Source of the DNA: Hyaloscypha bicolor E
Lineage: Eukaryota > Ascomycota > Leotiomycetes > Helotiales > Hyaloscyphaceae
DNA length: 64,000 bases
Assembly: GCF_002865645.1 (NCBI RefSeq)
Contig: NW_020194563.1
Coordinates: 764,152 to 828,151 of the forward strand
Direction: 5' to 3'
Part shown: positions 21,447 through 34,400 of the stretch, one piece after another
Layout of the letters: each line of letters begins with the position of its first letter
Numbering within the stretch: the first letter of the stretch is position 1
Position numbers and translations under genes: made by a program
The notes under the pieces: generated by a model
Databases searched by the model: none
What the model saw: the letters and a program-made list of their open reading frames with translations, nothing else
What the model was told of the DNA's origin: nothing

Positions 21447-23852
21447 ATGGCCGATCCGGACCTTGCTCACTTCAATGTTGCCAGTCTTATCACGTCTACT
21501 GATACGCAAATTTCCAAGGAAGCCCCTTTCTTTAAGGACATCAAGAATCTCCGTCTCATTTATAGAAGCATCGATGGCAAGTATCCCACAACATTCTCGA
21601 AAGACACACGTTTCAACATTCGAACCGGCCTCCGTTTTCGCTATGAAAGCACTGCCGTCAAGGAGGAGGATATATATCGCGACCGTGTCTCTGCTCTTGG
21701 ATTTGTCCTTTTTTGGGTTATAATACCACGCCTTGACCGGAACCAGGTATCTGCAACATCAGGTTACTTGTGGACCATTCTGATACAATGCCTATCATCA
21801 CAATTCGAAGCCAAGCAACCACCTGGCGAAGATCTTCTTACTGCCTGTGGCAAGAGCACTGACAAGGATGCCGTGTTTTATCGCCTACCGACAATAGCAA
21901 AACACGCCCAGAAGGAGCTCGAGGCAGAACACATTAAATATGCTTTCAACAAACGGCTGGAGCAAGACACGGCACGTATCGAGAGCGCGGCCGCGAGGGA
22001 GGTCACCAAGGCAACTCAACAGATCCGAGAGAAGTGCAAGAAAGATCTCGAGGAGGCAAGAGCATTGCTCACGGAAGAGTTCCGAGAACAACTCGGAAAG
22101 GCGGCTGAGTTGGAGCGGACTTACAAGAAACCAACGAATACCTTAACACCTCAGGGAGATGGAGGAGGGTCTGACTACATGCTTCAGGCGGGACAGGCAG
22201 AGGTGCGCGGGATCGGGTGCCGCCAGACTGAGGACGATCCATCCGTCCCAAAATCGTTGAATACTACAGGCGTATCTTCAGGTTGGTAGGATATAGCTTC
22301 TCCGGTGTACCTATTACTGACATGCTACCAGCGTCGAACGCAACTGAGAGAATCCATCCCTTATCTTCAACCAAATCCTCGAATACCCCTCCTGCGAACC
22401 CCCCACAAATCCCGAAAGAGGACAATGTTAATCCATCATCGGGAAATAACGCTCTGCCGAACGGGATCGGTCAGTCAGCATCGATTGTCGCTCCAGATAT
22501 ACCTCAAGTAGCAGCACATCAGGGAGCGGATGAGCTGCGTGCGGCCAAGCGCCAGCGGATTGAAGAAACATCTTCGGGTTCGTATGTATTGCTTCTTCGG
22601 TCTACGATTTGCTAAAATTTCATCAGTGCCAGAACCGGTTCCCCAGATCCATGCCTCGTCTGCAATGCCCTCTACACTTGATGCGCAGTCAGTCCATCAA
22701 TGCGTGATGAGGCTCCTGGATTTGGCTACAACGCTCGCAAAAACACTGGAAGATGGAGGAGAATCTGGCCAGTTGCGTCAGGGAGGATGGGATGGCGCAC
22801 ACCATCCCCCACCCCCGATGTCAATGAGACCTTCCAATACCTCTTCTGCGAACTCCTCACGACTTTTGACCGAGAACGATGTCAATTCACCACCAGCAAA
22901 TAACCTCCGGCCGGACGAGCCAGCATCGATTAATACACCGGTCTCAGAGCAAGTGGATGAAAGGTCTGACACAACGGTGGGAGGGGACGGTCAACATTTG
23001 AAAAAGCGCCGCCGGGTTGATGAAGTCGGATCATCCCAATTGAACCCACGCGCACACTCAAATTTTTCAAGTTCGTGGGATCCAGCCTCTCTGGCATACT
23101 TATTGCTAATGTTTCACCAGTTCTGCACGCAAATGATTACTTCTCACCTGAGACCTCGAACCCACTCACGGAGGGCCATGGTGATTCGCCATTTTCAAGC
23201 ACGCAAGTGTCAGCCAAACATCCATCCTCTCAGGAAAAGAGCGGGATCAAGCGCCGTCCGAAAGAGGAAAAAGAACCCATAAGGGCCGTAAATAAGTACT
23301 TGGAGACAGTTCTGGAAAACTGCGGTCCAGGGGACAGAACACAAGATAAAGCGCAGCCGACAACATCCAAGGGTATATATTCTCATTGCTTGATAGTATT
23401 TGAACTGACTTCCTCTAGATGTGAACTTTGCTGCATCCACTAACGAGATCATTGCGGTAATGCGGATACAGATGAACAAATGGTATCCATTACTGGGATC
23501 CAACGAAGCAGATGACGGGCCAATAAAGATCTTGCCTGCTAATCAGCCTTTCCACGTGTATTTAACGCAACAGTTACCGCTTAGACTAAGAATGTGGCTG
23601 AACGGCAAAGGAAACGAGGTTGAGAATCTGCCGGATTACGAGATACAGGGGTCTACTCTTTGTGATTATCTTGACCATTGGCTGTCAGGAGGGCATTTCA
23701 ATGTGAAGTGGGAAGGTTGTGCGCAGACGAACATATGCGTAACTATAGAAAAGCAGAAGCAAGAAATGACGATTTTTTTTGGTTGGAAAAGAGGCAGGGA
23801 AGCATTACGGCGGATCTACGAATCCCGTCCGAAACCTAAGGATAAGCGGTAA
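21447..23852 (+). CDS. Coiled-coil protein with duplicated internal exons, 736 aa
   Basis: Five exons: 21447-22281, 22332-22577, 22627-23070, 23121-23372, 23419-23852. Introns are 46-50 nt with good branch sites (CTGAC, CTAAA, CTAAT) and all four are phase 1. Exon 1 (278 aa) has a globular N-terminus, then a charged coiled coil (about residues 150-228, rich in Glu/Lys/Arg/Ala). Exons 2 and 3 are low-complexity linkers, each ending in a basic nuclear-localisation-like motif (AAKRQRIEE and LKKRRRVDE); exon 4 has a third basic cluster (KRRPKEEKE). Exon 5 is a folded-looking C-terminus (LPLRLRMWLNGKG, MTIFFGWKRG). No enzyme motif is seen and the family is not recognised; a nuclear scaffold or DNA-associated role is only inferred. 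The frame is also open upstream through the minisatellite, but has no ATG there. Confidence 0.75.
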
Positions 23853-25884
23853 AGGGGCTGGAATTTTATATAGCACAATCTACGCTTTTTTAACAATCCA
23901 TTTTATGTCTACTTTCCCGCACATATATCCTTCCCCAAAAAACCATCCTATTTCACCCGCTCCGACGCCATAGCGAGAGTCCTTGGGTATTTCAACCCAA
24001 CCGTCAACCTTACCTGCCTTAGCACAAGCTCCTTCTGTTCTATCTGGTGCTGGGACATCGTTCTCCTCATCTTGGGCATAGTCTGTAATAATTTCGTAAT
24101 CGCCGACCTCTACATCCTAAACAGGAGTCGGCACGACAGTCATAGACCACGGAAACCTGCAACGCACCTTGTAACTTGCAAACTCCTTTAGTATAGCATC
24201 ATCATCGCCCCAATCCAAACCCATAATCAAGAAGTGTTTCGATGTGAAATCGTATTGAAGAAGTGATGCTAGCTCTGCAAAATACAGATAAGGTTCATAT
24301 AGTGGGCAAGTCCGCAATCTGCTGCTGATTGCCCCTTCGCCGTGTAGAGTTGATAGCGTTTGCAAGGTCGAATACTTTCGAGATTACCGGACGGTATAAG
24401 AGGAATATGATGTGGGATGGAGATGGCGATTTAGGCTGATTTGTCTATCTGCCCTGGCGCCCAACCTATACTTTGGTGGTGTCGAACCGGTTCGTCAAGC
24501 CGTCCACTCTTTCCTGCTTCGACTGCCGTAGAGACTCCTGGAAGCTCCTTAGTTTCCCACTGGATCACTCACTTAAAGCTTGCAGCTCTGGGTGGGGTGC
24601 TCCGGTGTATCTAACGGGTCGCAAATGCTGAATAGGTAAGGGGTGCTGGCACCGAACCTTCCTTGTATTTCTGCACGATATATTCGACAACTAGGCTGTC
24701 TGCCCTCTACAGCCTCGTCTTTCCAAGTATTCCATGTCTCCGCGTACATTGTGGTGTGAAGAACGACGAGAATTTAGGAGATAATCTTTCGCGTGAAGAA
24801 TTCAATGATCCGCTGATTGCCGAGGCGGGGACTCACCAAGGATATTATGGAAACATCTCCATAGCCGATCGCCGCTTGATCCCAAGACAAGCGCCATTAA
24901 CAATACGATTTTGGTAATGGGGCAATCCAGCGAATACACTGCCAATAATAAGCTGGCAACCATCACGATAAATGCGGCCGGTCGTGGGGGCAGCGCGTGA
25001 CCTGCCGACGATGAGGGCCTGATGTTGTTCAACACCTGCCTCACGTCATTGGCAGCGACGAGACTGCGAGACAGGGCAAACGAAGAGCAACAACATAATC
25101 AAGTATAAAGAGGTCTTGCCAGTTGGCAATGATGACATATGGCCTTTTCAACCACTGGGCTGCTTGGTATAATCTGCTGTGAAGCGGGGGGAGAACTTGG
25201 GTCTGAACGGCTTTAACCAGCTTTGATAGATGACTGGAAGATAGTGGGTACGATGGGAAGTCCCCTCCTTGGGCGAGAAGATATGCGAAAGAGAGCTAAC
25301 TGCTAATAGGAGACGTCCTTACCAATATCGACCTTGGGATGAACTCGGGGGTTCGTGAAGAAACCTGGCGTTCGATATCGCGATCGACTATTCGAAGACG
25401 CAATACGGGATGGATGAGGTCTGCCAGAGTCTTTGGTAGAGGTGTTATGAATACCGGAATAAAGTGAAAGATGGAGGAATGCGGGGATGGAGCCTCACTT
25501 GTAGGTTGTCGTCTCAGACCGCCACAGGGGCTTGCCTCGGTCAAGCGAGAGGGAAGTCATCGAGGCTGAATACATTCTCCCCCGACAGGCCAATAACCTT
25601 GGGGTATGCACTGTCGCGGTGTATCATCAGTGCATGAATGCAACGGCGTCGGGTCCAATACACCCCTTGGCTAGGGATCGAGGCGTTCTCGTGCTGAAGT
25701 CACCCCTCAGGCTGCGGACCCAGTTCTTGTCATCTTCGAGGGTCTCATTTGCTGCCTCAGTCTTCCCGCGAGTCAGTGGGACTTCCGTCGAGCGAATGCT
25801 GCAGTGGGCTGTGGGTAAGATTGCTTGCTGGCTGCCCGGGACTCCGCACATCAAGGCTGTTCCCCGCGAATTGACTGGCGCCAT
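23853..25884 (-). other. Possible decayed or unresolved minus-strand gene
   Basis: Several coding-like segments lie in order on the minus strand without a model that joins them: a helical segment near 25690-25884; a segment ending in FHFIPVFITPLPKTLADLIH (about 25420-25480); a strongly hydrophobic segment AAFIVMVASLLLAVYSL (24802-25044) that ends at a GTGAGT donor; a 60-codon open stretch including YRAEIQGRFGASTPYLFSI (about 24560-24750); and a terminal frame (24365-24117) containing KHFLIMGLDWGDDDAILKEF. The frames conflict between segments. I take this as an unrecognised membrane-associated gene, either multi-exon or decayed. Confidence 0.3.
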
Positions 25885-27797
25885 GGGACAGAACTCCGAT
25901 TTTCAGAACAAGGCAGTTGTACCTGGCTTGACTTTGTTTTACGGGCAGATGGGCGAGGCGAGCTGCATAAGAGTACCTCCCCAGTTTATTTCGATATGTC
26001 TTTGATATCTGCGAGTGTTGCCGAGTTTATCCACCGCCATATGCTTTTATACAAAGTCCTGCCATAAATGCGGAGCGTACCAAGTCGATGAACGAAGCAT
26101 TACTTTTGGGAGATTGAAGGTCGAACGTGGCAGGTGTCGCGGCTGCCGATGGAACCCCCGGTGTTTGTGAGGATGTGCGGAAGGCAGATGGGGAATTTGG
26201 CAAGCATGGCGGACCTCCATCTTTTTTTCTTTTGCTTGCAATATACGGCAATTGCGGAATGAAGACGTATCACGGGTTGAAAGACTCTCTGTTACTCCAA
26301 ATAAATCAAGCTCTCTAGTAGTCCAGGTGTTCGAGTGAATTTCTTGCTCGTTTCGATGAGATTTCGATTTTGGGGGGCGATGGATGTCCAGTGCTTCGGT
26401 GGCGCTCTCGAATGCAGGGTGGAATATCCGTCCGGCTTCGTCTGCAGTCACATTCACAGTTGGCCAGGGGCCCTTGCGCATGCCGATCAAATACTTTTGC
26501 CAACATTCACGCATCAAGCCAACCCGGGTCTTCAAACCGTGCCCCCCGCGCGTGGGGGCGGGCGTTTGCTTAGGCGAACCGACACATCACGGCAGGCCGT
26601 CCCGAGTTCGTTGCCGCGTCACGTGGTGTCTGCCCGAGGGACCGAGTCGATTGAGCCGCAAACGTCCCTTCCAACATTCGCTTCGGCACCCATCCCTGCA
26701 GGAGTTTCGTACTTGCTCTCGCACGTAAAAAAATCCACTACGTCTTCATAAGTAAGTCAGTTTCTCTCTCTCTCGCCTTAGCATGAGGCCTGAGAAGTTG
26801 ACCACGGGGAAGCTTGGTTTCAACGGTGGGTGGGAGGCTGATGCAACGGCCAGCGCACAAAGAAACGCCAGGTCGCCCCTCAACACCAATGAGCATATCG
26901 CCCACATCACGCCACTGCCGAGGGGACATGGATTTGTGCAGCGCATCTGGTTAAGAGATTTACAACATTAAAAGCTTGTCGGGAAACATAGAGGATAAGG
27001 CGAGATGTCATCTCAGACTCTCAGTCTCGGCTCTTGTTATTTCCAAGCCCCTACAAACAGAATTCAAGGTCAAAATCACGCCCGCAATGGAGCCTTTCAT
27101 CTGGAAGTTTTCTCTGCATAGGCGCAGTCGCAACCCTGCCGAGACCCTGGAGCCCAAAGTCCTAAATTCGCCGAGGAATGCATCGCTGCCCCGTCTTCGG
27201 TCTGCAGCAAGGGTTGAAGCAGCTCTGTAGGTAGTAACCGCGCGGATGCTCAGTGAGGTAGGCTGAGCTGCTGGGGCATTCAGATCCTTTCCTGCTGAGT
27301 TGCATTCTGAAGCCAACAATATGTCATCCTGTTCGTGTGTCGCGGTTGACCTCTGACGAACTATTATTGGAGCATGGGCAGGATGGCGGCTTTGTTTCGC
27401 CAACGGGCTCGTAGGGGAGTGTCCGTTTGCGGGGGTAAGTGTGGGTAGATGCAGATGTACGGGCTACTCCGCCGGCATCCAACCCTTTCTGGCTGGATCC
27501 TGCATAACGCCGGCAGGCTTCGTCCCCTGCTCACACAAATCATCCTACCTGCATCCACAATCACAGCTCTCATGCTCGATTTCCCAATGAAATGGTCTCT
27601 TCCGCATTATGCCTTACCCAGGTGAAGGGAGGGATGCCCTGAGAGCCGCACCGTGCCCCTCCCATGGCATATAAGTATGTGACAATTCCAGTGAGAGAAC
27701 TGTTGATCTTCATATTCGAATCCTCATATTCAAAGCTCCTCTTGATTCTTTGCAGCTTTCAGTCGATACCTGAGCCTCAACACCTAGCGTTCCGGAA
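25885..27797. other. Gene-poor stretch
   Basis: Only overlapping, unconvincing frames on both strands. The longest is about 160 codons on the minus strand (26535-26047), beginning with a TTG and including LMRECWQKYLIGMRKGPWP; it could be a relic. No domain recognised. Confidence 0.35.
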
Positions 27798-28083
27798 ATG
27801 TCAGGTCTCAGAGTAATAATACCTTCCAAGTCCGAAAATGGTAGTCCTATTTGGCTGCGGCTTCATAAATATTTCGATTCTCAAGAGTATGTATACAGCC
27901 TTTCCAATTTTTCGGATCTCCCCTAATGGCCATAATTACAGATTTTGCCGTCTTACGCGGCCAGCGAAGCTTAGCATCGCGAGGTCACACCTTGCGAAAG
28001 CAAGAGCTCTACTTCCGCCAGTCCCAAGAAAATCCGCCAGTCCCAAGAAAAGGAATGTGAACAAGAGGGCTGCTGTTCTTTGA
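27798..28083 (+). CDS. Possible small two-exon protein, 76 aa
   Basis: ATG 27798 opens MSGLRVIIPSKSENGSPIWL, ending at a GTATGT donor (27887). The intron 27887-27941 has a CTAATGG branch-like site and TTACAG acceptor. Phase 2 joining gives a Lys/Arg-rich C-terminus ending KRNVNKRAAVL. A C/T-rich promoter-like region precedes it. Another frame of exon 2 also looks coding (RKQELYFRQSQENPP), so the second exon's frame is not certain. Family not recognised. Confidence 0.35.
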
Positions 28084-29391
28084 CCCTTTGTCCAAGCCAG
28101 CAGTATAGATCCACGGCATTCTCATCTATTTCAGTATGTCGTTGTTGGAGTTTAAGATTGGTTCGTGCCAAATAAAATGCTCAGAGGGAGAATGGAACAT
28201 TCATATTTCAGCAAAGAACCTATTCTAAATGTGATTTCATGAGACATATGGACATGGGGAAGCGCACCCTTTGCGGCTGAGATTATCTTTTCAACTCGAA
28301 AGCCAAACAAACAATGGGGGAGGTGTTGAAGCTATACCGTCAAGTTGCTGTGTGGACTTCAGATCGTCGTGCTCTGATGCAGCGAATCAAGCACCAAGCC
28401 CGCGCGTAGATCTACGCTTTTCTCATCTAAACTAGGTTCATTAAAGAGAACAAAATAGTCCGTATCAATTATGAGGCATGTCAATTTAGTTAGATGTGGA
28501 TTGTAATCCACATTTGTGGCACACTGGCAGCGGATCTTTTGGCGAAGAGCATCTCCACGCACCTTTTACGAGCAGAGATTGCGACTGAGATTATTTTTTC
28601 GACTCGACATGCACAGCGATGGTCATGCGTACCAAGCCCTCACAGTAACCTCATTTCAGCACAAAACATGGGATGGTGAACAATAATATACAGCAAGGCA
28701 ATCTTCCATGACGTTTATCACGAGGACGAAAGGATAAACAGCTATCTAGGTCTCAATTTCTGTCTCCGAACTGAGAAATCGGATAAGCCCAAGATCCTTC
28801 ACCGTTGTTCCCTTTTCGCCCTCCGTGAGGGAATCACCTTTCGTAAAATCCTGCGCATGTCCTTCGCTGCTGACTTTCGCGTTGGCATGGGCACTGCACA
28901 TCTCGATTTGACAAGCCCGCGGTTTGTCCCCCACCGATCTCCACAGTTCCGAGACACAGTAGTCCGCCACGGCTATCCTGATCTTGAAGAATGAACCAAT
29001 TCCACGGCATTTTGGAGGTATCCTAGTCAATCAGAATGGCACTTCATTGCACAATGTCCAACCGGGAAGTGACACCGTCGATGATACAAGCCGAGGGCGC
29101 ACCTTTACGGAGGATGAGGTGCCTGACTAATAGTCTTCCTTATTCCGAACATCGTCTGATGCGTGGGTGGGCAGAGCCCCTGCTGCAAAATTAATTGGGT
29201 TATCGTCCATGGATCAAGGCAGCAAAAGCAACAATCACGAATTGGCTAATTAGAATTATTCTTCTTTATTCTAGGTCAATTTTGATATTATGATCAAGGC
29301 ATTAACCTAGCAAGGAGGATAAGCATCACTACGCTAAAGTTGGTGCCCCTGAGAATCCGGCGCCCCTGAGCACGCGTCCGATAAGGATCGC
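28084..29391. other. Gene-poor stretch with one minus-strand frame
   Basis: A minus-strand frame at about 29030-28746 begins just after an acceptor-like CTGATTGACTAG and reads KCRGIGSFFKIRIAVADYCV onward to a Glu/Thr-rich end. It looks like a last exon, but no upstream exon could be joined. Otherwise nothing is seen. Confidence 0.35.
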
Positions 29392-29669
29392 TTACGAGCC
29401 GGTGGGCAGTAGTCTGTGCGTTCAGGCCAGTTTTCGGGCATTTTCAGGCTTTGCAAATTCGCTTACAGGCCTTGGAAAACTAAAGTCTGCTTAAATACTT
29501 AAAAGTTATAAGATAGCAAGGAATAGTCACGACTTAATATTTAGGGTGAGAGAAGTAAAGTAACTAAAGCATAATTTGATTAATTAATTTTTAAAGATTT
29601 GATTGTTTGAAAATTTTATTTGTTAGTAAAATGCCCTGAGCGCACAGACTACTGTCGGGAGGCTCGTTA
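29392..29669. mobile_element. MITE with about 40-bp terminal inverted repeats
   Basis: The left end (TTACGAGCCGGTGGGCAGTA, 29392-29411, then GTCTGTGCG) is matched on the other strand by the right end (29631-29669, reading AACGAGCCTCCCGACAGTAG, then TCTGTGCGCTCAGG). Flanking TTA on both sides fits a TA-type target duplication, as used by Tc1/mariner. The roughly 200-base interior is A+T-rich with no coding capacity. The terminal motif resembles the left end of the mariner fragment at 20032. Confidence 0.75.
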
Positions 29670-30337
29670 ACTCGTAAAGCCTGAACCCTGCACATCGCCT
29701 TGTTGAACTTTATTCACGATCATGCAGCTGCGACACATGTCAGAACCGTGTGGCTGGGGGCACAGACGAAGACTCCAATCGGGTGCTTTTTGACACGGCC
29801 CGGAAGGAAGCTTGCGCTCCATTGATTTTCTGGCCGTTCAGCCCCTGCCACTTTTGATCACAAAGTTCCAAGAATTTTGCGAGCAATTATCTAGATTGTT
29901 AATTGTAGCCTTCTTTGATTTTCTGGCAAAATCAAGGTCCGTAATCGTCTGTGGAAATATTTAAGATAATTTCCTCTTACAGTTCGACGCCGAACGCTGC
30001 GTCACATTGGAAAGAACAGCCCGGAACCGGTCCGTGGGTCGCTCGGCCGGGGTAAGACTCTTGGAGTTTTTTTTGTTGTTTTTTTTGGACCTATTGTTTT
30101 TGACACGCACACCCCGCACGCAGCACAGGTAGCTATGCGCCACGATTGATTCGGGTCATGCACTTCCCCATATTTGTATTCAGCACATCTTGCACAAGCC
30201 GCGGTAGGCGTCGCCGCAGGTCATGCGTGCCAGCGAAGCAAGCAGCCTCGAGAAATGAGCCCTCATCTATCTGGTTCTTGTTTTCTCGCTTCGTTTTGTT
30301 TCTTCGACTTGGAGAACTTTCCTCGGTCTTAAAAGCA
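29670..30337. other. Upstream region of the bZIP gene
   Basis: No gene. Contains T-rich tracts (about 30070-30090) and a C/T-rich segment directly before the bZIP start, typical of a promoter and leader. Confidence 0.45.
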
Positions 30338-31443
30338 ATGGTCGATAACATAAACAAAATGGAACTGGAGGGTTCAGACGACTCGAGGGGATCAACTGCT
30401 GAGGCTGAGATTCCAGCTCCTCAACAAAAGAGGGGGGGTGGCCGGAAGCCCGTATGTCCATGTTCTGCCTTACCCTTCTTAGTTGCATTACTGATGGTTA
30501 CAGCTATCTGCCGAGGAACGCAAAAAACGCAATCGTCAGGTACAGGCTGCTTTCAAAAAACGTCGGACAGAGTACATAAAACAACTTGAGGAAACCATTC
30601 GAGTTCATGAAACCAGCCTTCATAATTTACAAACTGCCCATCGGGGTGTTATGGATGAATGCCTCATATTGAGATACAAGATGTCTCTCCTCGAAAGGAT
30701 CCTGTTGGAGAAAGGTAACCAAAACAGCGTCACGAATATCGTTGGAAAGTGTATATTGACTGATTCTTCTCATAGGTATCGATGTCCAAGCTGAATTGCA
30801 ACGAAAAACCGGTCCACGAGTTGACATGGCACATATGCCAGCATTACAAACGCCAACGTCAAGCGCCATCGTCAAGATAGATCCAGAGTCGCCTCAATCG
30901 CGGCCAACGTCATCCCCCCACACCTCGCCGGCAATGCCGGGTACTGTAGGCTTCAGTGATCCTATGGTGGAATCGCCTACTGCTTCAAAATTTCCAGGAA
31001 GCCCCATACTTTGCACTGGTGGAGAAGTGGGGAAAGAAAAGGGAACTGGTGATACAAATGCCATACCTATAGCTGCCGAAGACTCTCTTCGGAGTCATTT
31101 TAATCAATTGGGTATGTTGACCCTCCTAAGTTCTCTTGAAAGAGCCTAGATTGATTTCGTCATTACAGAACTAGAGTATAATGAAGGAGCCGACATGGTC
31201 GACAATGAAGAACTATCCGAATCGTATAGCCTAGGCCCTTACCCTGGACCCCTTTCAATAACATGCCTGCAGCAAGAAACCCCTAACCTGCAGCAACCGT
31301 TTATTCTACAGAGCCAAGGTTCGCAGATGGATGGCAACTCCCTAGGCAGCTCTGTGAGCCTATCTCTGGAACTGTATGATCCGATGCCGGACGTGGTTTG
31401 GCCTCTCAGCCAGCATGCAGCTCCCGATGCCATTTTCCTATGA
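30338..31443 (+). CDS. bZIP transcription factor, four exons, 311 aa, intact
   Basis: Exons 30338-30451, 30504-30714, 30776-31111, 31169-31443; introns of 52, 61 and 57 nt, phases 0, 1, 1, all consistent. Exon 1 encodes an acidic N-terminus ending in GGGRKP. Exon 2 carries the whole bZIP domain: LSAEERKKRNRQVQAAFKKR is the basic region (N-x7 spacing), followed by RRTEYIKQLEETI and a heptad zipper ending LLERILLEKG. Exons 3 and 4 are Ser/Pro/Thr-rich, ending in an acidic-hydrophobic segment (LSLELYDPMPDVVWPL) that could be an activation region. The basic-zipper sequence belongs to an ascomycete bZIP family with the GIDVQAEL motif just after the zipper; I cannot attach a gene name. In contrast to the bZIP at 6.1-7.1 kb, no stop or frameshift is present, so this is likely functional in the nucleus. 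Confidence 0.85.
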
Positions 31444-34400
31444 TACGAGTTCGATGAGATGAAAGCCACTTGACTTTGACGCCAATCTTAATTCCAATCT
31501 GCTTGAGAATGCGATGATTGGCTGTGCGGCGGATTTTGGTTCCACATTTCGACTAAGTGACGGAATCGAACGAATTGGCATCTCTGCCGCAGAGGAGTGT
31601 GGGCACTGCAGCCTATTCCCGCGGCTTCAACATTCATTCCAATCCAATCCAATCCAATTCACCTTCAAGCTGACCAGAGCGGCCAAAGATCAGTCCCAAT
31701 GATCTCGACTGCGGATTCACACACAGAACGGAGTCGCATCTTCCAGTCGTCCGAGAACAGTACCAGCTTCATGTGCCATCATGGCAACGGCGAGCGATCG
31801 CCCTTCGCGTTCGAGCATGCACGTAGCACCTTTGTCTATACGCAAGGTGCTTCGTGGCAGTAATGCAGGTATATACGAAACGAATACTCCTACTCAGAGA
31901 AGTAGCCAGGCAGATGGCAGTCATTCGCAGATAACGCCTCCTGCAATACCCAGCAAAACAGGCCCATCAGTCTTCCACAACTTCCTCCGAGCCATCTGTC
32001 CCTTCCACCCCGCACACGCCATATCGGATACCACAGTCAAGTTACCTTTGAATAGGAGGACATAATTCTGGTGCACTCAATCGATACAAACGGTTGGGCT
32101 GATGTGTACACTGCTTGTCTCTGGTGCTCGGGGCTGGTCAACGAATTCTGCGAAGCCTATAACCCAAGACCGATGGAGATGACCGGCCTTACTGGACTTC
32201 TGGAACCTCTTGCAGGGTATTTTGACTAGCAACAAGAGAGTGCTTGCAAACCAAGAAATCACGCCAGGGATCTTTGAGAGCGATAGCAACGATTTTCGGT
32301 GCCGGCGTAAGCCTTTATTCCTCTGTGCTATTGTCGATTCCCGGGTCAAGCAATGTGATTTTCCCTAAGACGGCCGAACGACTACAAGAATACACTGGAG
32401 GTCAAACGTCGCAAACATACACAGATGACGTCAGTAACATCATTCACGAGATGATCCGGGCATTTAGGATCGTCATCAAAAGTGTCAGATTCCATGATGT
32501 TTTCGAGGAGGGCATAAGGTTGCGTCAATCCGTTCACAAAGTTATGGTGACCATTGTGAAGGAAGCATACAATCATCCGACCCCTCTCAGCATCATTTGA
32601 AGAAACACAGAATAAAAGCAACATCCCGCAGAAGCCCGAGCCACAGTTCGGCAGGCTGCGTATGCTCGAAACGACAGCCACTCAGGCCAATGTCGAGCAC
32701 ATACTCTTCACCGGCACCATCCTCTCGCACAATGCCTACGACAAGACTGTCTTCTGTGCAAGAAGTATCTCATCGTCTACCCTCTACAGCATCAACACCT
32801 TCCCCTCAGTATCAGAACCTCTTTTCTGAGCGACTTAACTCCAGCCACGACACCTTCCTCTCATGTTTGGGATCATTCATTGGCCGTTTGCATCTCCAAT
32901 CCCCATATTCGATCGATGGTCTCTTGACGATCCAGCAACCGGTCAATGCTTTGCGGGAGCTTCTTGTGGTGGTAGAAGCAGCCCCAGCAGAATGATCGCT
33001 TGATGGCTGCGACAGGATGTGTTATTGAGCGAATCGGCGATTTCGAGCTAGAGCCGCAGCACGAAGGCCCCGGCACTGATGCAGCCCCAACCAAACTAGA
33101 TGCTGAGAGTTTATACTTGAAGAGCCGATGAGTCGAATCTTGAATGGACGAAGGGGCCTAGTTCTATTGCTGTGAGCGTAAGAGCCATGTCAACACTCTC
33201 GACAGACTTGTTCAACTTCGTGATCGATACCTTGTCCAGAATGAAATCATCAGTCATTGGATCATGATAGCACACAAGTGTTTGGAACTGAACAATTAAA
33301 ATTCGCTGATAATCATCATTTCCTCGTTCTACCACTGCAGTATGGAACATTGTCTCGCAAAAGCGAAAGGACATGTTAAAGGATCTGCAAGCCATTGGCA
33401 AACCAGGTCGGAATTTTGCACTTCTGCGAGACAGACTTCGCAATCTCGTGGCAATCCAGCTACAAAACAACTTCCCGGGATCGGCGAGAATGAGAGCAAG
33501 CAAATCATTAACTTCGACAAACATATCCAAACTGCGAAGACCATGGGCGAGCTTCAGCGATTCAGGTTCCATACCGTTTGGAGGAGGTCCCAGAAATACA
33601 GGAGGGACCCTGACGCAGATGGTCCGCGTCAACTCATCATTAGACCGTGATAGAGACTATCTCTATTGGAAGAGCTTACAGCTTGAGCCGCGTCAGCCTA
33701 GGTCGTCTCGGGCGTGCGAGGCAATGTGATGAGGTGTATAATAAGGTCTTGGGAAAATATACAATCCAATCTCTAAGGACTGGTTTGCGGAATGCAATGT
33801 TATAATTCAATGTCAAATTCCTTTTTCAGTTGTCATAAGTTTGGTTCTGTGTCAACGTGAAAATACCCGTTTTTCCGATTACCTCTGAAAACTTGAGGCC
33901 GAGGCCGAACAAACGTTTGCATCGTGAGAACACCTCCCCTTGCTTGCTGATGTTTCCAACGGGCTATGCGCCAAGGGTTTGGGAATTCTAGGAGATATTA
34001 ACTCTTCTTTATTCTTATAAATTCAATGGACACACAGCGCTCATATGAAGGCATTGCTTTTATCTGATCGATCGTCTCGCGAGTCCAGCGCACAGTGATC
34101 CATGATATTACTTGTCAACCTAATTCGTTGTTCTCATCTCTGTTCTCGCCGACACACATTCGGCCATCCTGCTCAGACATGCTAATACTGTCATACTGAT
34201 GAAGTTCCCGCAAGAGCAGTCACAGCGCCGCACCTCCATGCAAGTCCTGAGTAGCTGAATCGAAGACCAGCTGAGAACAAGAAATCTGAAACTTGGATCA
34301 AAGGCTGGCTGTCGATGCGGGCAACACCATTGATGCCTCCATTCCCTCCAAGCATAAGAAGAGATGTGGCCGAGTTTGTCAGAAACATGGGATTGCTTGG

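Noticed and set aside
31444..33730. Definite Zn2Cys6 regulator relic on the plus strand
   Set aside because: Some segments look like regulator C-termini, but no zinc cluster or middle-domain motif was found and an opposite-strand frame competes.
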